From: Metarhizobium sp964253915
Lineage (GTDB): Bacteria; Pseudomonadota; Alphaproteobacteria; Rhizobiales; Rhizobiaceae
Reading direction: 5' to 3'
NCBI RefSeq assembly: GCF_964253915.1
Contig: NZ_CAXUSG020000026.1
Span: 1 to 34,767 of the forward strand
DNA: 34,767 nucleotides
Of this stretch, positions 24,675-33,126 are shown one piece after another. The notes beneath the pieces are model-generated. The model ran no database searches, had not been told where the DNA came from, and saw only the letters and a program-made list of their open reading frames with translations. The position numbers and the translations under genes are program-made. Position 1 is the stretch's first letter. Each line of letters starts with the position of its first letter.

Positions 24675-25604
24675 ATGGCCATTCTTCTTCTCGCAGAACA
24701 CGACAATGCCAACTTGAACGATCAGACCGCCAAGGCGCTCTCCGCTGCCGCCAAGATCGGCGGCGACGTGCATGTTCTGGTAGCCGGTTCGGGCGCCAAG
24801 GCTGCGGCTGACGCTGCTGCCAAGCTTGCTGGCGTCTCTAAGGTGTTGCTCGCCGACGATGCGGGCCTTGCCAATAACCTTGCGGAACCGCTGGCAGCGC
24901 TGATCGTCTCACTCGCCGGTTCCTATGACGTGATCATCGCGGCTGCGACCGCCTCCGCCAAGAACGTCATGCCGCGCGTCGCAGCTCTGCTCGACGTCGC
25001 GCAGGTCTCGGAAATCATCGAAGTGGTTTCCGCCGACACGTTCAAGCGCCCGATCTATGCTGGCAACGCCATCCAGACCGTGCAGGCAACCGATGCCACG
25101 AAGGTGATCACAGTTCGCGCCGCTTCGTTCTCTCCTGCCTCCCAAGGCAACCAGGCTGCTGTCGAGAGCGTCTCGGCAGCAGCCAATTCAAGCCTCTCAA
25201 CGTTCGTCTCGGAGGCCTTAACCTCATCGGAGCGCCCCGAACTGACGTCTGCCAAGATTATCATATCCGGCGGCCGTGCGCTCGGCTCGTCTGAGAAATT
25301 CCAGGAGGTCATCTTGCCGGTGGCCGACAAGCTCGGCGCAGCCGTCGGCGCAAGCCGCGCTGCCGTCGATGCCGGTTACGCTCCCAACGACTGGCAAGTC
25401 GGGCAGACCGGTAAAGTAGTAGCACCGGACCTCTACATCGCGGCGGGCATATCCGGGGCCATCCAACATCTGGCCGGCATGAAGGATTCAAAGGTCATCG
25501 TTGCAATCAACAAGGACGAGGAGGCGCCTATCTTCCAGGTCGCCGACTACGGGCTTGTTGCAGATCTCTTCGAGGCACTGCCATCCTTGCTGAAGCAGAT
25601 CTGA
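24675..25604 (+). CDS. etfA: electron transfer flavoprotein alpha subunit
   Basis: A 309-residue EtfA, normal length. The N-terminal Rossmann-like domain (MAILLLAEHDNANLNDQTAK) is followed by the C-terminal FAD-binding domain. The FAD signature is intact: PDLYIAAGISGAIQHLAGMK, then IVAINKDEEAPIFQVADYG. It forms the FAD-carrying heterodimer with EtfB and receives electrons from acyl-CoA dehydrogenase. GGACGAGGA lies upstream of the ATG. Co-transcribed with etfB. Confidence 0.96.
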   Translation: MAILLLAEHDNANLNDQTAKALSAAAKIGGDVHVLVAGSGAKAAADAAAKLAGVSKVLLADDAGLANNLAEPLAALIVSLAGSYDVIIAAATASAKNVMPRVAALLDVAQVSEIIEVVSADTFKRPIYAGNAIQTVQATDATKVITVRAASFSPASQGNQAAVESVSAAANSSLSTFVSEALTSSERPELTSAKIIISGGRALGSSEKFQEVILPVADKLGAAVGASRAAVDAGYAPNDWQVGQTGKVVAPDLYIAAGISGAIQHLAGMKDSKVIVAINKDEEAPIFQVADYGLVADLFEALPSLLKQI

Positions 25605-25988
25605 AATCTAGGCTCCCAACCGTTGGAGCTACTGGCGCTACGCTCTGTCGCTCTCTCCGTTTTTCGAATTTGCCGGACACCGTTAGGCCGTCCGGCCGAG
25701 CGGAAGGGCGCAGCGGCTCAACTTGCTGCCTTTGATATCTCTCCTTTTCGGGCGAACCCGAGGCTACAACGCTATCCAAATTACTCGATCACGATTGAGG
25801 GGCGTGCCCACGATTCTCCCGTTGACGTCAATTTGCTGGCAGCATGCGCAGTTCCGTCGACCCTCATCGTCGTGTGGTTGACCATAAGGTCGATCCATAA
25901 ACGCCACCAGACTCCGCTACTGCGACCGATAATCAGCCAAGATATAAGAAATTGAACCTCTAGCACGATCGACAATCCGCCTACGTAT
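25605..25988. other. intergenic stretch without recognised gene
   Basis: 384 bases between etfA and the next operator. Frames on both strands exist (one of 110 codons on the plus strand) but show no domain or family likeness. A weak palindrome CTCCCAACCGTTGGAG at 25613-25628 could be a termination signal after etfA but has no T-run. It may hold degraded DNA. Confidence 0.4.
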
Positions 25989-26012
25989 TTACTTACCGGC
26001 CAAACAGTATAT
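25989..26012 (+). promoter_or_regulatory. TetR-type operator, copy 2 (acyl-CoA dehydrogenase promoter)
   Basis: Identical over 24 bp to copy 1; even the flanks match (TATTT before, AAT shortly after). A -10-like TATAAA begins at 26010. It lies 51 bases upstream of the acyl-CoA dehydrogenase ATG. Confidence 0.82.
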
Positions 26013-26063
26013 AAATGGCCACAGAGTGCCAATAACCGGCACGCTTCAATAGGCAGGGAAAAT

Positions 26064-27215
26064 ATGGCTCTCGACGCTGACATCATGAATGAACTGGTCA
26101 ACACGGTCGCGCGCTTCGTGCGCGACCGGCTGCGCCCGCTTGAGGAGCAGGTCGCGGATGACGACGCCGTTCCAGCTGAGATCAAGAAGGAAATTGCAGA
26201 GCTCGGCCTGTTCGGCCTCACTATCCCGGAGGAGTTCGGTGGTCTCGGTCTCAACATGGAAGAGGAGGTCCGGATTGCGCTGGAGCTTGGCAAGACGTCT
26301 CCGGCCTTCCGCTCGCTCATCGGGACGAATAACGGTATTGGTTCGCTGGGCCTCATCATTGATGGTACCGAAGAGCAGAAGCAACGTTATCTTCCGCGCC
26401 TCGCAACTGGCGAGCTGATTAGCTCGTTTGCGCTGACGGAGCCGGAGGCCGGTTCAGATGCCGCCTCCCTTCGCACCACGGCCAAACGCACGGAAGACGG
26501 CTACGTCATCAACGGTACGAAGCGCTTTATCACGAACGCGCCTCATGCCGGTCTATTCACCGTGTTCGCGCGAACCGATGCATCGCAACCCGGAGCACGC
26601 GGTGTTTCCGCGTTCCTCGTCGAAGCCGGTACGCCCGGCCTGTCTCTCGGTCCGATCGATCGCAAGATGGGCCAGAAAGGTTCGCACACTTCGGACGTGA
26701 TCCTTGAAGACTGCCGGGTTCCTTTCGATGCCCTTCTTGGCGGCGTGGAAAATCAGGGCTTCCGCACTGCAATGAAGACGCTTGATCGCGGACGCCTGCA
26801 TATTTCTTCGATCTGCGTTGCGATGGCAGAGCGTTTGATCGAAGACAGCTTGCGCTATGCCATGGACCGCAAACAGTTTGGCCAGCCCATCGCTGAGTTT
26901 CAGCTGGTTCAGGCCATGCTCGCAGATAGCCGCAGTGAGGCGTATGCCGCGCGCTGCATGGTTATGGAGACGGCTCGCAAGCGGGATGCAGGCGAAGATG
27001 TTACGACGGACGCCGCTTGCTGCAAAATGTTCGCCAGCGAGATGGTCGGCCGCGTTGCAGATCGCGCGGTCCAGATCCATGGTGGTGCGGGCTACATGGC
27101 TGAATACGGGATCGAACGTTTCTATCGTGATGCCCGGCTCTTCCGCATTTACGAAGGCACTACCCAGATCCAGCAGATCGTGATCGCCAAGAACATGATC
27201 AAAGCAGCCTCCTAA
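26064..27215 (+). CDS. acyl-CoA dehydrogenase
   Basis: A 383-residue FAD-dependent acyl-CoA dehydrogenase, normal length. The N-terminal helical domain leads to the FAD/substrate motif FALTEPEAGSDAASLRTTAK and the middle beta domain with TKRFITNAPHAGLFTVFART. The C-terminal domain has DRKQFGQPIAEFQLVQAMLA and ends FRIYEGTTQIQQIVIAKNM; the catalytic base is Glu364 in YEGTTQ. It oxidises acyl-CoA to trans-2-enoyl-CoA and passes electrons to EtfAB. From its neighbours the substrate may be a dicarboxylyl-CoA such as adipyl-CoA. Chain-length specificity cannot be read from sequence. The start is preceded by AGGCAGGG. Confidence 0.94.
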   Translation: MALDADIMNELVNTVARFVRDRLRPLEEQVADDDAVPAEIKKEIAELGLFGLTIPEEFGGLGLNMEEEVRIALELGKTSPAFRSLIGTNNGIGSLGLIIDGTEEQKQRYLPRLATGELISSFALTEPEAGSDAASLRTTAKRTEDGYVINGTKRFITNAPHAGLFTVFARTDASQPGARGVSAFLVEAGTPGLSLGPIDRKMGQKGSHTSDVILEDCRVPFDALLGGVENQGFRTAMKTLDRGRLHISSICVAMAERLIEDSLRYAMDRKQFGQPIAEFQLVQAMLADSRSEAYAARCMVMETARKRDAGEDVTTDAACCKMFASEMVGRVADRAVQIHGGAGYMAEYGIERFYRDARLFRIYEGTTQIQQIVIAKNMIKAAS

Positions 27216-27294
27216 CGGCGCTCGATCTCGCGCTGCACCGTGGCTGAGAGCCTAGTGCAGCGCCCGAAAATGCAACAAACATGGAGCCGCTGGA

Positions 27295-29322
27295 ATGTCA
27301 TCAAACGGAGCCGCCGAGGTACTGAACCCCAATCTTCTGGTCACGAGGGAAGTGGTAGACGGGGTGGCGATATTGATCCTCGACAACCCGCCTGTCAATG
27401 CTCTGTCACGAGACCTCCGAGAAGCGATCCGACACGAGATCGCCGCTCTGTCGACCGACGAGAATGTCACCGCAATCGTCCTTATGGGCGGGAACGGTAC
27501 GTTCATAGCCGGCGCAGATCTTCGCGAATTCGGTAAGCCGCTCTCAAATCCAACGCTGCCCGATGTCATCGAGACCATCGAATCCTGCCCAAAGCCGGTT
27601 ATCGCAGCTATCTCGGGTTCGGCTCTTGGCGGTGGTTATGAAATCGCACTCGCCTGCGATGGTAGAGTTGCAGACGATCGGTCCTCGGTTGGCCTTCCCG
27701 AGGGTACCTTCGGTATTATCCCAGGTGCCGGCGGAACGGTTCGCTTGCCGCGCCTTACTGACGCTGTTACGGCGCTGGAAATGATCACCTCGTGCCGACC
27801 GGTCAAAGCTTCAGAAGCAAAGAGACTTGGTCTGGTAGACGAAGTCGTCACAGATCTGCGCGAAGGCGCCATCTCGTTTGCGAGGAATTTTGGGGCCAGG
27901 AAGAATTGCCTGCGCGATTTGCCGCCGAAGCCCTACGATCAGGATGCCTTTGATGCCGCTGTGAAGGCGACTTTGAAGCGTGGAAAAGGTCGCCCATACG
28001 TCTTCGAACAGGCCGAAGCCATCTGGCGCGCCGTCAGTGCGCCGTTCGATGACGCGCTCAGTGAGGCTCGCGCGGCATTCAGTAGACTTCGCGATTCTGA
28101 TGAATCTGCCGCGCTGAGACATCTGTTTTTTGCCGAACGGCAAGCCGCGCGTATCGAGGGCCTGGATAGTGTCGCCCCAATCGAGGTCCGTACGGTCGCC
28201 ATCGTCGGGGCGGGAACCATGGGGTCTGGCATTGCTACCGCTTTTCTCGCTGCCGGCTTTCCGGTGAAATTGACTGATTTCAAGCCAGAAGTTTTGGATA
28301 GCGCAAGAGAGAGGATCCAGGGTTTCCTTTCGCGGGCGACAAATCCGGCTCCGCTCACGCTGGTCTCGAGCGTGGAAGAGCTTGGTGATTGCGACCTCGT
28401 ATTGGAAGCGGTCTTTGAAAACATGGAAGTAAAGACCGACCTTATGCGACTGTTCGACCGTGTCGCGAAGCCCGGTGCTATTCTTGCCAGCAACACCTCT
28501 TATCTGGACCTCGACGAGATCGCGGCGGCCACCAGCAGGCCCGAGGCGGTGGTTGGCCTTCACTTCTTTGCTCCCGCACACATCATGAAGCTGTTGGAAG
28601 TCGTGCGAGGCCGCAACACGGCACCCGAAATCCTGCGAGGCGCTCTCGCGCTCGGAAAAAAGCTGCGCAAGGTCGCCGTCGTCTCAGGTGTTGGCGAAGG
28701 CTTTATCGGCAATCGCATTTATAACGCGTACCGCGCGCAGAGCGAGGCAATGCTCATCGATGGCTGCTATCCGAAAGACGTCGATAGTGCCATCGAAGCT
28801 TTGGGCTTTGCTATGGGACCGTTCGCCGTTTCCGATATGTCAGGCCTGGACATTGCCTGGGCAAACCGTAAGCGCAAACAGGAAGTAACTGGCGACAAAA
28901 GCAAAGACGTTCCTGTCCTGGAGTGGCTGGTTGCCGGCGGAAGATTGGGACGTAAAACGGGGGCGGGCTGGTACCACTACGAAGATGGAAAGTCTGCCCC
29001 TGATTCAGAAGTGTGTGCGCTGATCGAGAAGGCGCGCGGAGCTCGCGGCGTAACCCCGAGATCGCTTGACCAGGATGAAATCCAGCAACGCGCACTCGCA
29101 GCGATCGTGAACGAAGCTCTTCTTGTCCTTGAGGACGGAATTGCCTCGCGAGCACCCGACATCGATCTGGTCCTTATCAATGGATACGGCTTCCCCAGGC
29201 ATCTGGGAGGACCACTTTTCTGGGCCAAGCAGCAGCCCAGGAACCGGCTTCAAAAAGATCTCGAAACAGTAGCGGCGGGCGGCAGACGCGGAAACGTCTC
29301 CCTGCTCGACGACGACGCATAG
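27295..29322 (+). CDS. bifunctional enoyl-CoA hydratase / 3-hydroxyacyl-CoA dehydrogenase
   Basis: A 675-residue FadJ/FadB-like fusion. The N-terminal crotonase domain (about residues 15-200) has the oxyanion motifs NGTFIAGADLREF and ISGSALGGGYEIALACDGRV and PEGTFGIIPGAGGT. The NAD-binding dehydrogenase domain begins with VAIVGAGTMGSGIATAFLAA at residue 301 (GxGxxG). The catalytic His lies in GLHFFAPAHIMKLLEVVRG, and GEGFIGNRIYNAYRAQSEAM opens the C-terminal domain. It hydrates enoyl-CoA and oxidises the 3-hydroxyacyl-CoA. PimF of pimelate degradation has the same architecture. It lies 79 bases after the dehydrogenase gene and ends 14 bases before the thiolase start, so the three probably form one transcript. 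Confidence 0.94.
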   Translation: MSSNGAAEVLNPNLLVTREVVDGVAILILDNPPVNALSRDLREAIRHEIAALSTDENVTAIVLMGGNGTFIAGADLREFGKPLSNPTLPDVIETIESCPKPVIAAISGSALGGGYEIALACDGRVADDRSSVGLPEGTFGIIPGAGGTVRLPRLTDAVTALEMITSCRPVKASEAKRLGLVDEVVTDLREGAISFARNFGARKNCLRDLPPKPYDQDAFDAAVKATLKRGKGRPYVFEQAEAIWRAVSAPFDDALSEARAAFSRLRDSDESAALRHLFFAERQAARIEGLDSVAPIEVRTVAIVGAGTMGSGIATAFLAAGFPVKLTDFKPEVLDSARERIQGFLSRATNPAPLTLVSSVEELGDCDLVLEAVFENMEVKTDLMRLFDRVAKPGAILASNTSYLDLDEIAAATSRPEAVVGLHFFAPAHIMKLLEVVRGRNTAPEILRGALALGKKLRKVAVVSGVGEGFIGNRIYNAYRAQSEAMLIDGCYPKDVDSAIEALGFAMGPFAVSDMSGLDIAWANRKRKQEVTGDKSKDVPVLEWLVAGGRLGRKTGAGWYHYEDGKSAPDSEVCALIEKARGARGVTPRSLDQDEIQQRALAAIVNEALLVLEDGIASRAPDIDLVLINGYGFPRHLGGPLFWAKQQPRNRLQKDLETVAAGGRRGNVSLLDDDA

Positions 29323-29336
29323 AATTGGAGGATTAC

Positions 29337-30539
29337 GTGCCAGACGCTTTCATTTGCGCCTATATCCGGACACCTATCGGCCGGTTCGGCGGATCACTCT
29401 CATCTGTCCGCGCGGACGACCTTGGGGCAATTCCTCTCAAAGCACTGATCGCTGAATATTCGGCAATCGACTTTGCCGCGGTCAACGAGGTCATTTTCGG
29501 TTGTGCAAATCAGGCGGGGGAAGACAATCGCAACGTTGCGCGCATGTCTTCTCTTTTGGCGGGCCTTCCTTTCAGTGTTCCCGGTACGACCGTAAATCGC
29601 CTGTGTGGCTCCGGCATGGATGCAACCATCATAGGCGCGCGCGCCATCGCCGCTGGCGAAGCCGATCTCGTTATTACGGGTGGGGTCGAGAGTATGAGCC
29701 GGGCGCCGTTCGTGCTTCCCAAGGCTGAGAGCGCATTTTCGCGCAGCGCGGAGATACACGATACGACGATCGGTTGGCGCTTTGTAAATCCCCTCATGAA
29801 GAAACAGCATGGCGTCGATTCAATGCCGGAAACGGCAGAAAACGTGGCCACCGATTTCAACATCTCCCGCGAGGATCAGGATGCGTTCGCGGTTTCCTCG
29901 CAAGCAAAGGCGGCAACCGCGCAGGCAAACGGTCGCTTTGCGAAGGAAATTACTCCCGTCAGCACTCCCCAAAGGAAGGGCGACGCGCTGCTCATCGACA
30001 AGGACGAACACCCACGCGCGACAGATCTCGCTACGCTGGCAATGCTGCGACCAATCGTGCGTGACGGCGGCACGGTCACGGCCGGCAATGCCTCGGGCGT
30101 GAACGACGGTGCAGCTGCCATCATTCTTGCATCGGAGAAAGCAGCAAAGCAGCACGGTCTGACGCCCATTGCCCGCGTTCTAGGCGGCGCCACTGCAGGC
30201 GTTCCGCCACGCATCATGGGCATGGGCCCTGCTCCTGCATCGAAGAAGCTCATGAGCCGGCTCGGCATGCGCCAAGAGCAATTCGACGTCATCGAGCTGA
30301 ACGAGGCCTTCGCTTCCCAAAGCATCGCAACCCTGCGTGATCTCGGGATCGAAGATGGCGATCCTCGCGTTAATCCGAATGGTGGCGCAATCGCTCTTGG
30401 TCATCCGCTAGGAATGTCCGGAGCGAGAATTGCAGGTACCGCAGCGCTGGAACTTACCCTAAGCGGTGGACAATTCGCCTTGGCAACGATGTGCATCGGC
30501 GTCGGTCAAGGCATTGCGATCGCGCTTGAAAGGGTCTGA
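29337..30539 (+). CDS. thiolase, closest in features to 3-oxoadipyl-CoA thiolase
   Basis: A 400-residue thiolase. Catalytic residues are Cys90 in NRLCGSGMDA, His356 in GHPLGMSGAR and Cys386 in CIGVGQG. The opening (AFICAYIRTPIGRFGGSLSS), NQAGEDNRNVARM, ETAENVA and the end GQGIAIALERV closely follow the PcaF/PaaJ group, which cleaves 3-oxoadipyl-CoA to succinyl-CoA and acetyl-CoA. The GTG at 29337 is chosen because GGAGG at 29327-29331 sits 5 bases before it and the start then aligns with PcaF; a TTG at 29325 overlaps that ribosome site. The substrate is an inference from family resemblance, but it strongly suggests a C6 dicarboxylate pathway. Confidence 0.92.
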   Translation: MPDAFICAYIRTPIGRFGGSLSSVRADDLGAIPLKALIAEYSAIDFAAVNEVIFGCANQAGEDNRNVARMSSLLAGLPFSVPGTTVNRLCGSGMDATIIGARAIAAGEADLVITGGVESMSRAPFVLPKAESAFSRSAEIHDTTIGWRFVNPLMKKQHGVDSMPETAENVATDFNISREDQDAFAVSSQAKAATAQANGRFAKEITPVSTPQRKGDALLIDKDEHPRATDLATLAMLRPIVRDGGTVTAGNASGVNDGAAAIILASEKAAKQHGLTPIARVLGGATAGVPPRIMGMGPAPASKKLMSRLGMRQEQFDVIELNEAFASQSIATLRDLGIEDGDPRVNPNGGAIALGHPLGMSGARIAGTAALELTLSGGQFALATMCIGVGQGIAIALERV

Positions 30540-30545
30540 ACCCCA

Positions 30546-30576
30546 TTGAGACGGCATCAGAATATCGCCGTCTCAA
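30546..30576 (+). terminator. hairpin after the thiolase gene
   Basis: A perfect 10-bp stem, TTGAGACGGC (30546-30555) and GCCGTCTCAA (30567-30576), with an 11-base loop. It lies six bases after the thiolase stop. There is no T-run, so termination strength is uncertain; the next six bases are a TTGACA element. Confidence 0.6.
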
Positions 30577-30620
30577 TTGACATCAACCGGACACATATAT
30601 ACTGTTTGGCCGGTAAGTAA
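30577..30620 (+). promoter_or_regulatory. promoter with TetR-type operator, copy 3 (CoA-transferase)
   Basis: TTGACA at 30577-30582 is a consensus -35. A -10 may be TATACT (30598, spacer 15) or TACTGT (30600, spacer 17). The 24-bp operator at 30597-30620 is the exact inverse of copies 1 and 2 and covers the -10, fitting repression. The CoA-transferase ATG lies 163 bases after the operator, so the leader is long. Confidence 0.78.
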
Positions 30621-30783
30621 TGCGCCACGCCGTTGGGCGCAGGCCGCGGGGAGGCGGCTAGAAATGCGGTTGCAAACCGCGTTGCGTAAGCCCCGCGTCC
30701 ATCGAATTCGTATCACGCTGTCGCTATTTGGCGAAGGCAAATCGCGACGAACATGCTGTCGCCACAAGAGGGTCATTACGAAC

Positions 30784-32001
30784 ATGAGCGCTGCACTCAA
30801 GGGTGTCAAAGTCTTGGATCTTTCTCGCGTGCTTGCGGGGCCATGGGCAACGATGACGCTTGGAGATCTCGGCGCGGACGTCCTGAAAATCGAGCAGCCC
30901 GGCACTGGTGACGACACGCGCACCTGGATGCCGCCAGCAGTTGAGGGTGTCTCGACCTACTATCTCGGCGCCAATCGCAACAAGAAAAGTGTTGCGATTG
31001 ATATTGGCAAGCCGGAAGGACGCGAAATCATCATCGAGCTTGCGAAACAGAGCGATATTCTTATCGAGAATTTTCGCCCAGCCTCACTTAAGAAATTTAA
31101 GCTGACCTACGAGGATCTCAAAGAGATCAATCCGCGGCTCATCTTTTGCTCCATCTCCGGCTATGGCCGCGGCCACGAGTTCGAGGAGCGGCCCGGGTAT
31201 GACTTTATCATCCAGGCTGAATCCGGCTTTATGTCGATCACGGGCGAACAGGAGGGGCAGCCGATGCGTCTCGGCGTCGCCTTCATTGACCTCATTTCTG
31301 GTATGAACGCCGTCCAAGCCATCTTGGCCGCGCTCTACATGCGCGAGCGTACCGGAGAGGGACAATGGCTCGACATCAGCTTGACTGACAGCGCTCAGTT
31401 CATGCTGGCAAATGTCGCCTCCGGCCATCTGAACACCGGTAACGAAGCGAAGCGCTATGGTAATGCGCACCCGAGCATCGTGCCTTACCAGCTCTTCGAT
31501 ACCGTCGATGGACGGATCGCGCTGGCGGTTGGAAACGATGAGCAGTTCAGGCGCTTCTGCGGTATCCTGGGCCGATCGGAACTCGCGACTGACGCCCGGT
31601 TTGCCACAAACCGGGGAAGGACCGAAAACCGGACGGTTTTGCTCCCAATCCTCGAAGACGCGATCCGCGAACGCCCGCTTGCTGAATTCCTGGCTCAGTT
31701 GCGCGCGGTAGGCGTTCCGGCCGGAGAACTGCGCACGGTCAGCCAGGCTTTCAACAGCGACATCGCCAAGATCCGTGAAACGGTTGTCTCCGTTCCATCA
31801 GAAAGAATCGGAACGTTTCGATCGGTTCGCAGCCCTCTTCGCATGTCAAAAAGTCCCTTCAATCCTCCCTCGATCCCGCCGGAAGTAGGAGAGCACACCG
31901 AAGTCGTTCTCAAAGCCGAGCTCGGCTTCAGTGACGAAAAGATCGATCAGCTGCGAACTGCCGGTGCGATCGCATGCTGGAACTCGGCGCAGCGGGAATG
32001 A
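30784..32001 (+). CDS. family III CoA-transferase (CaiB/BaiF type)
   Basis: A 405-residue family III CoA-transferase. The opening LKGVKVLDLSRVLAGPWATM and GADVLKIEQPGTGDDTR are diagnostic. The likely nucleophile is Asp140 in ERPGYDFIIQAESGFMSITG. It moves CoA from a donor such as succinyl-CoA to a free acid. Beside a 3-oxoadipyl-type thiolase, a dicarboxylate such as adipate or a near homologue is the likely acceptor, activating it for the beta-oxidation enzymes upstream. The ATG at 30784 starts the conserved N-terminus; the open frame extends farther upstream but through the operator and promoter. The stop overlaps the next tetR start as ATGA. Confidence 0.9.
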   Translation: MSAALKGVKVLDLSRVLAGPWATMTLGDLGADVLKIEQPGTGDDTRTWMPPAVEGVSTYYLGANRNKKSVAIDIGKPEGREIIIELAKQSDILIENFRPASLKKFKLTYEDLKEINPRLIFCSISGYGRGHEFEERPGYDFIIQAESGFMSITGEQEGQPMRLGVAFIDLISGMNAVQAILAALYMRERTGEGQWLDISLTDSAQFMLANVASGHLNTGNEAKRYGNAHPSIVPYQLFDTVDGRIALAVGNDEQFRRFCGILGRSELATDARFATNRGRTENRTVLLPILEDAIRERPLAEFLAQLRAVGVPAGELRTVSQAFNSDIAKIRETVVSVPSERIGTFRSVRSPLRMSKSPFNPPSIPPEVGEHTEVVLKAELGFSDEKIDQLRTAGAIACWNSAQRE

Positions 32002-32221
32002 AGAAGACGGAGAGCGCTCCCGCCAGGCGTCAAGGCCGACCGCCAACGATGGAAAATGCGCGCGAGCGGATTTTGGACGTCGCAGCGGAGCTCTTTGCAA
32101 GAGACGGCTACGAAAAGGCGTCGCTTGGGAATTTGGCGGACTCGGTTGGCATCACAAAGGCGGCTATCTACCACTACTACCCCAACAAGAAAGAGATCTA
32201 CGAAGCAATTGCGTATTCCAA
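31998..32221 (+). pseudogene. second TetR-family repressor, interrupted by IS21 element
   Basis: Only the DNA-binding domain remains: RRQGRPPTMENARERILDVA, then LGNLADSVGITKAAIYHYYP and KKEIYEAIAYS. It is a paralogue of the tetR at 23030-23653 (34 of 59 residues identical over the helix-turn-helix region, counted by eye). Native sequence stops at about 32221, where the IS21-type terminus TGAAACCGGACAGG begins; the open frame then runs into the element up to 32366. The ligand-binding domain would be on the far side of the IS, outside the window. The start ATG (31998) overlaps the CoA-transferase stop as ATGA, so it was the last gene of that operon. Without its dimerisation domain it should not work normally. 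Confidence 0.85.
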
Positions 32222-32225
32222 TGAA

Positions 32226-32303
32226 ACCGGACAGGAATTCCGATCTTTAACCGGACGCTTATTCCAGCGTTATACCGGACGCGGTTCCGAGGCTAAGCCG
32301 GAC
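32226..32303 (+). repeat. IS21 left-end tandem repeats
   Basis: ACCGGAC or GCCGGAC occurs at 32226, 32250, 32274 and 32297, a period of 24 then 23 bases, followed in the first three by a partly conserved TTCC-containing segment. Likely IstA-binding sites. Confidence 0.75.
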
Positions 32304-32356
32304 GGCCGCAATGTCTCTGGGTCGTGGTTTATCAATGTCGGCGTATATCGGCTCGG

Positions 32357-33112
32357 TCAAGCCTGAGTTGCATCCTCGGCTGACAGGCTTCGATGTTTGC
32401 GCAGGCTCTCGCCAGAAAGTTCGATGCGATAGGCGTTGTGAACAAGGCGATCCAACACGGCATCAGCGATCGTGGGATTGCCGATCATATCGTACCAGTG
32501 GTCCACAGGGATTTGGCTGGTAACGATGGTCGAGCGCTGCTCGTAGCGATCTTCGACAATCTCCAGGAGATCGCGTCGTTGCTCGTCGCTGAGCTTCTCC
32601 GGTCCCCAATCGTCCAGGATCAGGAGATCGGTTTTGGCCAGACTCTTGAGCATCTTTGCGTAGCGACCGTCACCTCGTGCCAGGGCGAGCGCGGCAAATA
32701 GCCGTGGTACGCGGTGATAGGCGACGGCAAGATCCTCCCGGCATGCCTTGTGACCGAGAGCGCAAGCCAGCCAACTTTTGCCGACGCCGGCCGGCCCGAT
32801 CATTAGCAAGGAATGCCGCTGTCTGATCCAGTCGCAGTTGGAAAGCTTGAGGAAGAGGTTGCGATCGAGACCACGCGCTGCGCGGAAATCGGTATTCTCG
32901 ATCTGGGCGTCATGGCGCAGCCTGGCGGCACGAGCTCTGGCTTCGAAGCGCTTCTGGCGACGCGAGGTCTGTTCCCGTTCGAGCAGGATCGCAAGCCATT
33001 CGCCGTGCTGGAGGCTTCTCGCTTCCGGTTGCATCTCCAGTTCCTGGAAGGCGGAAGCCATGCCGGAAAGGCCGAGTTGGCGCAGCGTGTCTACAGTGGG
33101 ATTGGTCAGCAT
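32357..33112 (-). CDS. istB: IS21-family ATPase IstB
   Basis: A 251-residue AAA+ helper ATPase. The N-terminal IstB domain (TVDTLRQLGLSGMASAFQEL) precedes Walker A LMIGPAGVGKSWLACALG and Walker B DLLILDDWGPEKL. The sensor region IVTSQIPVDHWYDMIGNPT is typical, and the C-terminus ELSGESLRK is the usual end motif. It works with IstA in transposition target handling. ATG at 33110-33112; the longer open frame upstream overlaps istA and is not needed. The gene begins 14 bases after the istA stop codon. Intact. Confidence 0.94.
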   Translation of the reverse strand: MLTNPTVDTLRQLGLSGMASAFQELEMQPEARSLQHGEWLAILLEREQTSRRQKRFEARARAARLRHDAQIENTDFRAARGLDRNLFLKLSNCDWIRQRHSLLMIGPAGVGKSWLACALGHKACREDLAVAYHRVPRLFAALALARGDGRYAKMLKSLAKTDLLILDDWGPEKLSDEQRRDLLEIVEDRYEQRSTIVTSQIPVDHWYDMIGNPTIADAVLDRLVHNAYRIELSGESLRKHRSLSAEDATQA

Positions 33113-33126
33113 TCTTGATTGTCTCC

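Noticed and set aside
25623..25955. 110-codon plus-strand frame between etfA and the acyl-CoA dehydrogenase gene
   Set aside because: The sequence has no recognisable domain and no good ribosome site; it probably is chance.
25781..26359. Long minus-strand frame across the second operator and the start of the acyl-CoA dehydrogenase gene
   Set aside because: It is antisense to a clear gene for much of its length and has no family likeness.
29325..29336. TTG start for the thiolase
   Set aside because: The TTG overlaps the GGAGG that properly serves the GTG at 29337, and the GTG start matches the family N-terminus.
30577..30783. N-terminal extension of the CoA-transferase
   Set aside because: The upstream frame crosses the -35, operator and leader; conserved sequence begins at the ATG at 30784.
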